A DNA stretch of 64,000 bases, from contig NZ_CP110128.1 of assembly GCF_028471945.1 (NCBI RefSeq), forward strand, positions 422,501 through 486,500, read 5' to 3'. Positions 27,101 through 37,300 of the stretch are shown piece by piece. Each line of letters starts with the position of its first letter. The stretch's first letter is position 1. Under the pieces are notes generated by a model. It worked only from the letters and a program-made list of their open reading frames with translations. It had not been told where the DNA came from and searched no databases. The stretch comes from Pseudomonas sp. WJP1 (GTDB taxonomy: Bacteria; Pseudomonadota; Gammaproteobacteria; Pseudomonadales; Pseudomonadaceae). Both the position numbers and the translations under genes were made by a program.

Positions 27101-27546
27101 CGAGTCTGGGCGGTAATGATCAGGCTGTTGGCGTCGCCCAGGGCTTTTTGCAGATCGCTTTGCTGGGTCGCACGTTCGGTGAGCAGTTGCTCAAGTTGCT
27201 GAATCGACTCTTTGGCAAAGCGTTGCGCCACCGGTACCACGCTGCTGGCCTTCAGGCGGGCCAGTTCACGCTGGTTCTCAATGGTCAGTTTGGGCGCGCT
27301 GGCCAGTTGTTGCTTGAGGTCGACCAGCTTCTGCTCGTAATCGCGCTTGTTGTTGAGCTGTGTCAGCGTGCTTTGCAGGACGGACTGCAGGGCCTTTTGA
27401 TCGGCCTCCGGCAGTTTGCGGTCGGCGATCTTGTCCAGGCTCGCCTGCACGGATTCGCGGGTGGGTGGCTCGGCGGCTTGCAGCGTGCCGACGGAGAGGC
27501 TCAGGCCCAACAGGACCATGACGAAAAAGGTGCGCAGGCTTGACAT
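24196..27546 (-). CDS. mscK: Large mechanosensitive channel MscK/KefA
   Basis: A 1116-residue inner-membrane channel of normal MscK length. A signal peptide ([20 protein letters not shown], cleaved near QAA) leads into a long coiled-coil periplasmic domain to about residue 480. About eleven membrane helices follow, and the MscS-like core contains [28 protein letters not shown]. The C-terminal cytoplasmic part ([16 protein letters not shown]) is the MscS vestibule. It releases ions on hypo-osmotic shock, and in E. coli MscK gating needs K+. It follows nhaP2 by 34 bases on the same strand, pairing two ion-handling proteins. Confidence 0.92.
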   Translation of the reverse strand: [1116 protein letters not shown]

Positions 27547-27580
27547 AAAGACCGATCAAATACGAGGCGAAGAGTGGAGT

Positions 27581-29323
27581 TTAGAGGAAGAGTCCCGGGC
27601 CGGGGCGACTTCCTTCGGGGAATCTGACGCCCACTTTGCCGATCTTGTTCCCCTCCATGACCGCAACGGTCCAGATGGTGTTGTTCCATTCCACCTGGTC
27701 ACCGACCACAGGTGCACCCCCCACCTTCTGGGCAATGAAGTGCCCCAGCGACATGTCCGGATCGATGCCTTCGACCTTCAACCCGTACAGGGCAGCAACC
27801 GCGGCCAGCTGGGCGTCTCCTTCGAGTACGAAGTCACCGAAGAAGCGCAAATCGAGACCGCGTTGCGGTGCCTGGCTGAACAGTTTTCCAAGGGCCGGGA
27901 GGTTGTGTTCATGGCCGATAACACACAGCAAATCATCGACTTCGAGCACTGTACTACCCGACGGATGGAGCAGTTGTTCGCCCCGAAACAGGGCCGCGAT
28001 ACGGGTGCCTTCGGGCATTTTCAGCTCGCGAAGGTGCGAACCGATGCACCATTTTTCGGCGCCCAGGCGATAAACGAACAGCTCCCATTCGCTGGTGACG
28101 TGCACTTCCAGGGCCGAGCGGGAGATTGGCGCAGGCTCCGGTGGCACCGTCACCTTCAGCAGTTTGGCGATCCACGGCAGGCTCGTGCCCTGCACCAACA
28201 GCGACACCAGCACGATAAAGAAGGCGAGGTTGAAATACAGCTGGGCGTTGGGCAGGCCAGCCATCAGCGGAAACACCGCCAGAATGATCGGCACCGCACC
28301 GCGCAGTCCAACCCAGGAGATGAACGCCTTCTCGCGTCCGTGGAACGCCTTGAACGGCAGCAGGCCGACCATCACCGACAGCGGCCGGGCAAACAGGATC
28401 ATCCACAGCGCCAGGCCGAGCGCCGGCAGGGCAATCGGCAACAGGTCGTGGGGCGTGACCAGCAGCCCCAGCACCAGGAACATGCCGATCTGCGCCAGCC
28501 AGGCCATGCCGTCGAGCATGTGCAAGATGCCGTGGCGGCTGCGCACCGGCCGGTTGCCGATAACCAGGCCGCACAGGTACACCGCCAGAAAGCCGCTGCC
28601 ATGCAGGGCGTTGGTCAGGGCGAACACCACCAGGCCACCGGCAATGACCAGGATGGGATAGAGACCGGTGGCCAGGTTGATCCGGTTGACCAGCTGCAGC
28701 ATCAGCCAGCCACCGCCCAGGCCGATGACGCCGCCGATGCCGAACTCGCGCAACAGGTGGGTCAGCAGGCTCCAGTGCAGGCCGGTCTGGCCACTGGCAA
28801 GCATGTCGATCAGGGTCACGGTGAGGAACACCGCCATCGGGTCGTTGCTGCCGGATTCGATTTCCAGGCTGGCGGTTACCCGTTCGTTCAGGCCCTTGCC
28901 GCCCAGCAACGAAAACACCGCCGCGGCGTCGGTGGAGCCGACGATGGCGCCGATCAGCAGGCCCTGGATCAGGTTCAAATCGAACAGCCAGGCCGCGGCC
29001 ATGCCGGTCAGTCCGGTGGTGATCAGCACGCCGATCGTGGCCAGCGATAACGCCGGCCATAACGCCACGCGGAAACTCGATACGCGGGTGCGCAAGCCGC
29101 CGTCGAGCAGGATCACCGCCAATGCCAGGTTGCCGACCAGATAAGCGGTGGGGTAGTTGTCGAAGATAATGCCGCCGCCATCGACGCCGGCGGCCATGCC
29201 CACGGCCAGGATGATCACCAGGATCGGGATGCCGAGGCGCGATGAAAGTGAACTCACCAGAATGCTCGCACCTACCAGCAACGCGCCGATCAAGAACAGG
29301 CTGTTGATGGTCGTCGCATTCAA
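27581..29323 (-). CDS. nhaP2: Potassium/proton antiporter NhaP2 (CvrA), TTG start
   Basis: A 580-residue CPA1 antiporter. The membrane part holds about twelve helices with [19 protein letters not shown], the [12 protein letters not shown] ion-site motif and [17 protein letters not shown]. After about residue 390 come a TrkA-C-like regulatory domain (LREL...[18 protein letters not shown]) and a CorC-like tail. The start is assigned to TTG at 29323 ([17 protein letters not shown] follows), with GGAG eight bases upstream; the longer frame to 29368 has no ribosome site and an atypical N-terminus. It expels K+ (or Na+) for protons, protecting against ion overload, and precedes mscK in what is likely one transcript. 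Confidence 0.9.
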   Translation of the reverse strand: MNATTINSLFLIGALLVGASILVSSLSSRLGIPILVIILAVGMAAGVDGGGIIFDNYPTAYLVGNLALAVILLDGGLRTRVSSFRVALWPALSLATIGVLITTGLTGMAAAWLFDLNLIQGLLIGAIVGSTDAAAVFSLLGGKGLNERVTASLEIESGSNDPMAVFLTVTLIDMLASGQTGLHWSLLTHLLREFGIGGVIGLGGGWLMLQLVNRINLATGLYPILVIAGGLVVFALTNALHGSGFLAVYLCGLVIGNRPVRSRHGILHMLDGMAWLAQIGMFLVLGLLVTPHDLLPIALPALGLALWMILFARPLSVMVGLLPFKAFHGREKAFISWVGLRGAVPIILAVFPLMAGLPNAQLYFNLAFFIVLVSLLVQGTSLPWIAKLLKVTVPPEPAPISRSALEVHVTSEWELFVYRLGAEKWCIGSHLRELKMPEGTRIAALFRGEQLLHPSGSTVLEVDDLLCVIGHEHNLPALGKLFSQAPQRGLDLRFFGDFVLEGDAQLAAVAALYGLKVEGIDPDMSLGHFIAQKVGGAPVVGDQVEWNNTIWTVAVMEGNKIGKVGVRFPEGSRPGPGLFL

Positions 29324-29624
29324 AGGCAGTACTCCGGAAAGGCTGAAAGGCGGGCACAAACTGACCATGCAGTCTGCGTGCCATCGATTCTAACCTGTTG
29401 AATTGTGATGCTGTCAAAAAGCTTTGTGCGATCGGCCGGCCGACGTTCGTTGATTTGCGCCATGGCGACGAAGTGCAGGAACCAGAATGGCCAATCACAG
29501 TCTCTACAGTTCGCGAGAATGGTCACTGGTCAGGAAAATCAAGGCCTTGCGCCCGTATAACCCTGGCATCCACCGTGACTTTTCTTTATCGTACGCGCCC
29601 TTTGAAAATGCCCGGAAAATCAAA
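29324..29624. other. Intergenic region between nhaP2 and the coiled-coil gene
   Basis: About 300 bases separate the two divergent genes, so both promoters must be here. I see no repeat or operator that stands out. The plus-strand open frame from 29487 (MANHSLYSSREW) leads into the coiled-coil gene but lacks a ribosome site and the family's usual N-terminus, so it was not taken as coding. Confidence 0.4.
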
Positions 29625-29855
29625 ATGTTGGAAGCATCCCTAAGCCAATTGGAACAACTGGTCAGCGATCTGGTGCAACAGAACCAGGCCTTGGTCAGCA
29701 CTAACCAGACCCTGAGCGCCGAATTGGCCCAGGCCAAGGATGAAAACGAAAGCCTGCAACTGAGCCTGATGGAACAGGAAGAGAAACAAGGCGCCACCGT
29801 GGCACGCATCCAGGCCCTGGTTGAGCGCGTCAGCGCTGGCCCTGTCGGCGCATGA
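29625..29855 (+). CDS. Small coiled-coil protein, TIGR02449/ZapB-like
   Basis: A 76-residue protein that is almost entirely one coiled coil (SLSQLEQLVSDLVQQNQALV, then TLSAELAQAKDENESLQL and EKQGATVARIQALVERV). It matches the small TIGR02449-type proteins encoded directly before zapA in pseudomonads. ATG at 29625 was chosen for the GGA eight bases upstream and the match to that family's short length. The stop overlaps the ZapA-like start (ATGA). A role in FtsZ-ring assembly beside ZapA is inferred from pairing only. Confidence 0.75.
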   Translation: MLEASLSQLEQLVSDLVQQNQALVSTNQTLSAELAQAKDENESLQLSLMEQEEKQGATVARIQALVERVSAGPVGA

Positions 29856-30151
29856 GTTACGGCGCAGGGGTAAAAGTCGTCTCGATCCTGGGGGAGGACT
29901 ATTCGATCAGGGCTCCGGCCGGGGAAGAACAGACCCTGCTGGACGCCGCATTGATGTTGAAGGCCGCCCTGGCCGACACCAAGAAGAAGTACCCGACCCT
30001 GATCGGTGACCGACTGCTGGTGCTGGCGGCGATGAATCTGTGTTCCCAGCAGATCGAAATGCAAAAGCGCCACAAGCAGGAACTCGACCGTTACCAAGAG
30101 CAAGTCAGCGCCACGGTTGAAGTGATCTCCAAGACGATCAATCAGGCCTGA
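29852..30151 (+). CDS. ZapA-like cell division protein (probable paralogue)
   Basis: A 99-residue ZapA-fold protein. The N-terminal beta part is VKVVSILGEDYSIRAPAGEEQTLLDAALML, followed by LIGDRLLVLAAMNLCSQQIEM and a C-terminal coiled coil. ZapA dimers bundle FtsZ filaments. Pseudomonads also carry a zapA next to the 6S RNA gene; no 6S RNA is visible here, so this is probably a second, divergent copy. It forms a two-gene unit with the coiled-coil gene. The gene ends 100 bases before the chemoreceptor start. Confidence 0.75.
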   Translation: MSYGAGVKVVSILGEDYSIRAPAGEEQTLLDAALMLKAALADTKKKYPTLIGDRLLVLAAMNLCSQQIEMQKRHKQELDRYQEQVSATVEVISKTINQA

Positions 30152-30191
30152 TCGGCTTTGCGCACAACCAAAGAATAAATTGTCGGTTTAG

Positions 30192-30218
30192 TTGTATACA
30201 ATCGGCACGGCTGTTGCA
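30192..30218 (+). promoter_or_regulatory. Sigma-54 promoter with adjacent palindrome upstream of the chemoreceptor
   Basis: CGGCACGGCTGTTGCA (30203-30218) has the sigma-54 elements GG and GC separated by exactly ten bases and matches the consensus TGGCACG-N4-TTGCA except at one position. The predicted start is near 30229, 23 bases before the ATG. A perfect palindrome TTGTATACAA at 30192-30201 abuts the -24 element and could be a repressor site, of the type many GntR regulators use. Confidence 0.7.
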
Positions 30219-30251
30219 GTATTTCAGCCTCTTATTCTTTGGGGGTGCTCC

Positions 30252-32192
30252 ATGCAGTTCTGGCGACGCAGTATTCAGTGGCAGTTGATCCTGAGCATGG
30301 GCACCGCCCTGCTGGTCAGCATTCTGATCGTGGTTGGCGTTTATACCCTGGTGGTCAACCGCCTCGCCCAGCGCTATCTGGTCGAGCAGGCCCTGCCGTC
30401 GAGCATCGAAGCGATGCGCAACGACATCGAACGCATCCTCGTGCAACCCCTCACCGCCGCCAAGGACATCGCCAGCAACAGCATGGTGCGCGACTGGTTG
30501 GCCGCGGGTGAAGACAGCGCCCAGACCGGCACCTTTACCACTTACCTCGAAGGCGTGCGCGCCGAACACAAAGCCTTTACCGCGTTGATGGTCGGCACGG
30601 CGTCCAACCATTACTTCAACGAAAAAGGCCTGGACCGGACCCTCAGTCGTGCCAACCCCAAAGACGCCTGGTTCTATGCGTTCCTCGACAGCGACCAGCC
30701 GCGCACCCTCAATATCGACAACGACGCGGCCACCGGAGAATTGGCGCTTTTCATCGACCTTAAAGTCGAGAAGGCCGGGAAGGTCGTGGGTGTTGCCGGA
30801 TTGGGCCTGAGCATGAAAGAGCTGTCCGAGCTGATCCACAACTTCAGCTTCGGTGAACGGGGCAAGGTTTATCTCGTGCGCTCCGACGGTTTGATCCAGG
30901 TTCATCCCGAGGCGCAACTCAGCGGCAAGCGTACCCTGGCAGAACAGATCGGCGAGCCGGCCGCGCAAGCGGTGATAGGCCAGCTGTCTACCTCCAGGAC
31001 GTCTGCGTTTGTGCGCGATGACGAAGATTTCCTGGCATTGAGCCTGCCCCTTCGCGATCTCGGCTGGACCCTGGTGGCCGAAGTGCCACAGTCGCAGATC
31101 TACGCCGAAGCCCGTCGCGCCATGTGGATGAGTGGCGCAATTGGCTTGGCGGTGGCCCTGGTGTGCCTGTTGCTGGTGGTATTGCTGGCCCGTGGGCTGG
31201 TACGACCGATTCGTCAGGTAACAGCGGCGCTGGTAGCCATCGGTAGCGGTGGTGGAGATTTGACCCACCGGTTAGATTCCAGCCGCGCCGATGAACTCGG
31301 TGACCTGGCGCGCGGCTTCAATCGATTCCTCGACAGCCAGCGCGAGATGATCGGCGAAGTGCTGGCCACCAGCGAACGCTTGCGTACCGCGGTCGGCCAG
31401 GTGGCGAGGGTGGTGGACAACACCGCAGAGCGTTCCGGGCGCCAGCAGGAGATGACGGACATGGTTGCCACTGCTGTCCATGAAATGGGCCTGACCGTGC
31501 AGGAAATTGCGCAAAACGCTGGCAACGCGGCAGTCGCTTCGCAAAATGCCCGAGATGAAGCCATGCAGGCGCGTGAGGTGGTCGGCGGTTCGATCCGGCA
31601 TATTGAAAGCATGTCCGACGAAATCGGTGTCGCCGCCAGCGCCGTGGGCGAGCTGGCAGATCAGGTGGCTTCGATCGATCAGGTGCTTGCGGTGATTCGC
31701 GGGATTTCCGAACAGACCAACCTGCTGGCGCTCAACGCCGCCATTGAGGCCGCGCGGGCCGGGGATATGGGGCGCGGGTTTGCGGTGGTGGCCGATGAAG
31801 TGCGCACGTTGGCTCGACGTACGCAGGCTTCCACCGATGAAATCCAGCAGATGATCGGCAGCCTCAAGCAGGGCGCGGAGAATGCGGTGTCGTCGATGCA
31901 CACCGGGCAAGCGGCGACGGGCACGGGGGTTGAGTCGAGCCAGCGTACCGGGGCTTCGTTGGCGGCGATTACCGGGCAGGTCGAACACATCAGCGACATG
32001 AACCACCAGGTGGCGACGGCAACGGAAGAGCAGTCGGCGGTGACCGAGGAGATCAACCGCAACGTGCAGGGGATTTCCGATCTGGCGCGGGCGACGGCGG
32101 GGGAGGTCAGGGCTTGCCGGGAGGATTGCCAGACGTTGCAGCGGTTGGCGGATGATCTGGCGCGGCAGATGGGTGGGTTCAAGTTGAGCTGA
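30252..32192 (+). CDS. Methyl-accepting chemotaxis protein
   Basis: A 646-residue chemoreceptor. Transmembrane helix 1 is in residues 10-35 ([20 protein letters not shown]), and a periplasmic sensor of about 255 residues looks like a Cache domain ([36 protein letters not shown]). Helix 2 is near 295-320, then HAMP and the cytoplasmic hairpin with the conserved tip [20 protein letters not shown]. There is no C-terminal pentapeptide for CheR/CheB binding. ATG at 30252 was chosen because upstream codons overlap the promoter. A strong sigma-54 promoter precedes it, fitting control with motility or nitrogen genes. Ligand unknown. Confidence 0.92.
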   Translation: MQFWRRSIQWQLILSMGTALLVSILIVVGVYTLVVNRLAQRYLVEQALPSSIEAMRNDIERILVQPLTAAKDIASNSMVRDWLAAGEDSAQTGTFTTYLEGVRAEHKAFTALMVGTASNHYFNEKGLDRTLSRANPKDAWFYAFLDSDQPRTLNIDNDAATGELALFIDLKVEKAGKVVGVAGLGLSMKELSELIHNFSFGERGKVYLVRSDGLIQVHPEAQLSGKRTLAEQIGEPAAQAVIGQLSTSRTSAFVRDDEDFLALSLPLRDLGWTLVAEVPQSQIYAEARRAMWMSGAIGLAVALVCLLLVVLLARGLVRPIRQVTAALVAIGSGGGDLTHRLDSSRADELGDLARGFNRFLDSQREMIGEVLATSERLRTAVGQVARVVDNTAERSGRQQEMTDMVATAVHEMGLTVQEIAQNAGNAAVASQNARDEAMQAREVVGGSIRHIESMSDEIGVAASAVGELADQVASIDQVLAVIRGISEQTNLLALNAAIEAARAGDMGRGFAVVADEVRTLARRTQASTDEIQQMIGSLKQGAENAVSSMHTGQAATGTGVESSQRTGASLAAITGQVEHISDMNHQVATATEEQSAVTEEINRNVQGISDLARATAGEVRACREDCQTLQRLADDLARQMGGFKLS

Positions 32193-32212
32193 TGTGTTGT
32201 CTGTGCTGGCGC

Positions 32213-32279
32213 CATCGCGAGCAGGCTCACTCCTACATTTGGAACGCAATTCCCTTGTAGGAGCGAGCCTGCTCGCGAT
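32213..32279. repeat. REPIN between the chemoreceptor and acyl-CoA dehydrogenase genes
   Basis: ATCGCGAGCAGGCTCACTCC and TGTAGGAGCGAGCCTGCTCG are inverted REP sequences only 18 bases apart, in the orientation opposite to the other REPINs here (tails inward). One arm carries a CTCGCT to CTCACT change. It lies between two convergent genes. Confidence 0.9.
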
Positions 32280-32308
32280 TGGATTTCAGTTACTCCATAG
32301 AAGTTGGA

Positions 32309-34111
32309 TCAGAACCACTCATCCTGCATGCCCAGGCAAACATCATCCCGCGCCTCAAGAATCGCCAACTCATGGTGGCAAGCGGGCACTTCCCACGTCA
32401 GGAAATACCGCGCCGCCTGCAGCTTGCCTTTATAGAAGCCCGCATCCGCCGCATTCCCTTTGGCCAGCCCTTCCTCGGCACGAATCGCCTGTTCCAGCCA
32501 GCGCCAGCCAATCACCGTGTGGCCGAACACTTTCAGGTACAGCGCCGAGTTCGCCAGGCTGCTGTTGACCTTGCCCTGGGCCAGGTCTGTCAGCAGGCCA
32601 ATGGTCACGGTTTGCAGGCGTGCCACCAGTTTCTCCAGCGGTTCACGCAATGCGGTGAGCGATTCATGGGCCTGTGCGCGCTCAGCGGTGTCGGCGATCA
32701 GGCGGATCAATTGCTTCAGTCCTGCGCCACCGTTCTGCGCCAGTTTGCGCCCCAGCAGGTCCAGCGACTGGATACCATGGGTGCCTTCGTGAATCGGGTT
32801 CAGGCGGTTGTCGCGGTAGTACTGTTCCACCGGGTATTCGCGGGTATAACCATGGCCGCCGAGGATCTGGATCGCCAGTTCGTTGGCCTTCAGGCAGAAC
32901 TCCGACGGCCAGGACTTGACGATCGGGGTCAGCAGATCCAGCAACTCATGGGCCTGTTTGCGTTCGGCTTCGGTCGCAAGCGTCGTGGTGTCATCAAACA
33001 GCCGCGCCGCGTACAGACCGAGGTCGAAGGAGCCTTCGACGTAGGCTTTTTGAGTCAGCAACATGCGTTTGACGTCGGCGTGCTGGATGATCGCCACCGG
33101 GGCGGTGTTCGGGTCCTTGCTGTCGGGCACGCGCCCCTGCGGACGTTCGCGGGCATATTCCAGCGAGTACAGATAGCCGGCGTAACCGAGCATCACCGCG
33201 CCCATGCCGACGCCGATGCGCGCCTCGTTCATCATCTGGAACATGTAGCTCAAGCCGTGGTGCGGCTTGCCCACCAGATAGCCGACGCAATCGCCGTTAT
33301 CGCCGAAGTTCAGTGCGGTGGAGGTGGTGCCGCGCCAGCCCATCTTGTGGAACAGCCCGGCCAGCAGCACATCGTTGCGCTTGCCGAGACTGCCGTCATC
33401 GTTGACCAGGAACTTGGGCACGATGAACAGCGAAATGCCCTTCACGCCGGCGGGGGCATCCGGCAGTTTGGCCAGGACCATGTGCACGATGTTTTCCGAC
33501 AGCGGATGATCGCCGCCGGAGATGAAGATTTTGTTGCCCTTGAGTCGATAAGTGCCGTCAGATGCCGGCTCCGCCCGTGTACGAATATCCGACAGCGACG
33601 AGCCTGCGTGGGGTTCGGTCAGGGCCATGGTGCCAAAGAAGCGCCCGTCGATCATCGGTTGCAGGAAGCGGCGTTTCTGCTCCTCGGTGCCGAAACTTTC
33701 AATCAGGTTGGCCGCGCCCATGGTCAGGAACGGGTAGGAGGTCGACGCCGCGTTTGCCGATTGAAAGTGCGCGAAACAGGCTTGCGACAGCAGGGTAGGA
33801 AGTTGCATGCCGCCGGCATCGAAACTGCGTGCGGCGTTGAGGAAGCCGGCTTCGAGGAAAGCGTCCACCGCCGGTTTGACTTCTGGAATCAGGATCGCCT
33901 GACCGTCCTCATAGCGCGGCTCGTTCTCGTCACCCTTGCGGTTGTGCGGGGCGAAGAATTTCTCGGCGATGTTGCGGGCGGTGCCGAGGGCGGCATCGAA
34001 GGTTTCGCGATTGTGTTCGGCGAAACGCTCACGCTGGGTCAGGCCCTCGGCATCGAGGACTTCATACAGCTCGAAAGCCAGATTGCGGGAACTGAGCAAC
34101 GTCTCGGACAT
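32309..34111 (-). CDS. Acyl-CoA dehydrogenase (long 600-residue type)
   Basis: A 600-residue FAD-dependent acyl-CoA dehydrogenase with the extra C-terminal domain of the DmdC/AidB-like group. The FAD-binding GTMALTEPHAGSSLSDIRTRA lies in the middle, and the catalytic Glu is in YYRDNRLNPIHEGTHGIQSLDL with the preceding QILGGHGYTREYPVEQ. It oxidises acyl-CoA to enoyl-CoA in beta-oxidation or a related acid pathway; substrate chain length cannot be told. ATG at 34111 is clear. It stands alone, bounded on both sides by REPINs. The same gene sits next to the nhaP2/mscK group in P. aeruginosa. Confidence 0.9.
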   Translation of the reverse strand: MSETLLSSRNLAFELYEVLDAEGLTQRERFAEHNRETFDAALGTARNIAEKFFAPHNRKGDENEPRYEDGQAILIPEVKPAVDAFLEAGFLNAARSFDAGGMQLPTLLSQACFAHFQSANAASTSYPFLTMGAANLIESFGTEEQKRRFLQPMIDGRFFGTMALTEPHAGSSLSDIRTRAEPASDGTYRLKGNKIFISGGDHPLSENIVHMVLAKLPDAPAGVKGISLFIVPKFLVNDDGSLGKRNDVLLAGLFHKMGWRGTTSTALNFGDNGDCVGYLVGKPHHGLSYMFQMMNEARIGVGMGAVMLGYAGYLYSLEYARERPQGRVPDSKDPNTAPVAIIQHADVKRMLLTQKAYVEGSFDLGLYAARLFDDTTTLATEAERKQAHELLDLLTPIVKSWPSEFCLKANELAIQILGGHGYTREYPVEQYYRDNRLNPIHEGTHGIQSLDLLGRKLAQNGGAGLKQLIRLIADTAERAQAHESLTALREPLEKLVARLQTVTIGLLTDLAQGKVNSSLANSALYLKVFGHTVIGWRWLEQAIRAEEGLAKGNAADAGFYKGKLQAARYFLTWEVPACHHELAILEARDDVCLGMQDEWF

Positions 34112-34229
34112 GGCGGCCTACCTTTTATTGGGATGGACCGAGTCTAAGATGGGGAATAGAGGCTGGATAGGATGATTGATAAGGGTGATGTTGGAGCCGC
34201 GCAGAAACTTAGCAAACACCACAAACCAC

Positions 34230-34319
34230 TGTGGGAGCGAGCCTGCTCGCGATGGCGGTAGATCAGTCAATATTGAAGGTGACTGACAGGCCGCTATCGC
34301 GAGCAGGCTCGCTCCCACA
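34230..34319. repeat. REPIN between the acyl-CoA dehydrogenase gene and putA
   Basis: Inverted REP palindromes TGTGGGAGCGAGCCTGCTCG and CGAGCAGGCTCGCTCCCACA enclose about 50 bases that closely resemble the inner part of the REPIN at 21246 (both contain GATGGCGGTAGATCAGTCAA). This shows the two are recent copies. Confidence 0.93.
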
Positions 34320-34369
34320 GGGATTGTTGCTGAACCGGGCACCTGTTGCAGGTACCCGGCTTATCGGTT

Positions 34370-37300
34370 TTAGCCGATCGTCATCAAGCTGGCATTACCA
34401 CCCGCCGCAGCGGTGTTAACACTCAACGCACGCTCGATCACCAGGCGTTCCAACGCAATGTTGGTCTCACCCTGCGACAAGCCCTGAACCCCGACAATAG
34501 CGCCGGCACGCTTGGCAACCTGCTGGCAAACCGCGCGCAGCTGGTCGGAATGGCCGTGGTGCAGAACCGCATCAATCACCACTTCGTCCTTGTTCCAGTC
34601 GCCAACCAGCTTGATGCGTGCCTGAATGTCTTTCGGCAGGCGGGCAAGCAAGGCCTTGGTCAGTTCAGCTTCCGGCCATACCGCCGAACCGCCGACAGCC
34701 AGTACCGCCGCCAGTTGCGTCAGCAGGTCGCCTTCGACTTCCGCCAGGCACAGAACGTGCTCGCGCGGCAGGATCGCGTAGCTGTTGCGCTCGCCCGTCG
34801 GGCCGGCCAGCAAGCGGGTGATACCGCTCTGCGATTGCGCGGCGAACTGCACACACAGGGTGCTCAGGTCGGCGAACTTGTTGCTGTCGGCCCAGGCTTT
34901 CAGGGCGGTCAGCGGTTTGCTCATGGCGTCACGCAGACGAACGTCCGGTGCAGCAATGGCATCGCCACGGGCGAAGGATTGTTCGATCGCATCGGTAGGA
35001 CGAGTCGACAGCAGGCGGTACAGGTACAGCGGGCCACCGGCTTTCGGGCCGGTACCCGACAGGCCTTCGCCGCCGAACGGTTGTACGCCGACCACGGCAC
35101 CCACGATGTTGCGGTTCACGTAGACGTTACCGGCATTGACGTTGTCGATCACCTTGGCGATGGTCTCGTCGATACGGGTGTGCACGCCCAGCGTCAGGCC
35201 GTAGCCGGAAGCGTTGATCTGGCCGATCAGTTGATCGATGTCCTTGCGCTTGTAGCGAACCACGTGCAGCACCGGGCCAAAGATCTCCCGTTGCAGTTCG
35301 TCGAAGCTTTCCAGTTCGATCAGCGTTGGCATCACGAAGGTGCCGCGTTTGACTTCTTCGGTGTCGGCGATGGCCACCTGGTACACGCTGCGACCCTTGT
35401 CGCGCATGGCCTGGATGTGCTTCTCGATGCCAGCCTTGGCTTCGGCGTCGATCACCGGGCCGATGTCCACGGACAGGCGCTCAGGGTTGCCGAGGCGGCT
35501 TTCAGCCATGGCGCCCTTGAGCATTTCGATAACGCGGTCGGCGGAATCTTCCTGCAGGCACAGCACACGCAGGGCCGAGCAACGCTGGCCGGCGCTGTCG
35601 AAGGCCGACGAAACCACGTCGATCACCACTTGTTCGGTCAGAGCCGAAGAGTCGACGATCATCGCGTTCTGGCCACCGGTTTCGGCGATCAGCGGAATCG
35701 GACGACCCTGGCTGTCGAGGCGACCGGCAATGTTGCGTTGCAGCAGGCGCGCAACTTCAGTGGAGCCGGTGAACATCACGCCTTTGACGCGATCGTCGCC
35801 CACCAGGCCAGCGCCGACGGTTTCGCCACGGCCCGGCAGCAATTGCAGAACGCCTTGCGGAATCCCGGCTTCGAGCAGCAGGCGCACGGCTTGAGCAGCC
35901 ACCAGCGGCGTCTGTTCCGCAGGCTTGGCCAATACCGGGTTGCCGGCAGCCAGTGCCGCAGCCACTTGGCCGCTGAAGATCGCCAGCGGGAAGTTCCACG
36001 GGCTGATGCACACCACAGGGCCCAGAGGGCGGTGGGCATCATTGGTGAAGTCGTTGCGCGCCTGCACCGCGTAGTAGCGCAGGAAGTCCACGGCTTCACG
36101 CACTTCGGCGATAGCGTTGGCAAAGGTCTTGCCGGCTTCGCGAGCCAACAGGCCCATCAGCGGCTGGATCTCGGCTTCCATCAGGTCGGCGGCGCGTTCC
36201 AGGATCGCAGCGCGTTCGGCTGGCGGGGTGGCCTGCCAGATCGGTGCGGCGTTCAGGGCGCACTGGATCGCGTTGTCGACGTCTTCGACGGTCGCTTCCT
36301 GTACATGGCCAACCACGTCACGCAGGTCGGACGGGTTCAGCACCGGTGCAGGGGTTTCAGTGCTGGAAGCGCAACCGAGCATCGGCGCGGCCTTCCAGTT
36401 GTTGTGCGCGGTGGCCAGCAGGGCGCAGGACAGCGAAGCCAGGCGATGTTCGTTGGCCATGTCGATGCCGCTGGAGTTGGCGCGCTCGGAACCGTACAGG
36501 TCACGCGGCAGCGGAATGCGCGGGTGCGGCAGGCCGAAGCCACCTTCCACGGTCGCCATCTGCTCGATGCTGGCTACCGGGTCGGCCACCAGCTCCTGGA
36601 TCGAAATCGACTGGTCGGCAATACGGTTGACGAACGAGGTGTTCGCGCCGTTTTCCAGCAGGCGACGAACCAGGTAAGCCAGCAGGGTTTCGTGGGTGCC
36701 GACCGGTGCGTACACGCGGCACGGACGGTTCAGCTTGCCTTCGGAAACCTTGCCTACCACTTGTTCGTACAGCGGTTCACCCATGCCGTGCAGGCACTGG
36801 AACTCGTACTGGCCCGGGTAATAGTTCTGACCGGCGATGTGATAAATGGCCGACAGGGTGTGGGCGTTGTGCGTGGCGAACTGCGGGTAGATGACTTCCG
36901 GCACCGACAGCAGTTTGCGCGCGCAAGCGATGTAGGACACGTCGGTGTACACCTTGCGGGTATAGACCGGATAGCCTTCCAGGCCTTCGACCTGGGCGCG
37001 CTTGATTTCGCTGTCCCAGTACGCGCCTTTCACCAGGCGGATCATCAGGCGATGACGGCTGCGGCGAGCCAGGTCGATCACGTAGTCGATCACGTACGGG
37101 CAACGCTTCTGATAAGCCTGGATCACGAAACCGATGCCGTTCCAGCCAGTCAGTTGCGGCTCGAAGCACAGGCGCTCGAGCAGATCCAGCGACAGCTCCA
37201 GGCGGTCGGCTTCTTCGGCGTCGATGTTCAAGCCGATGTCGTATTGCTTGGCCAGCAGGGTCAGCGACAGCAGGCGCGGGTACAGCTCGTCCATCACGCG

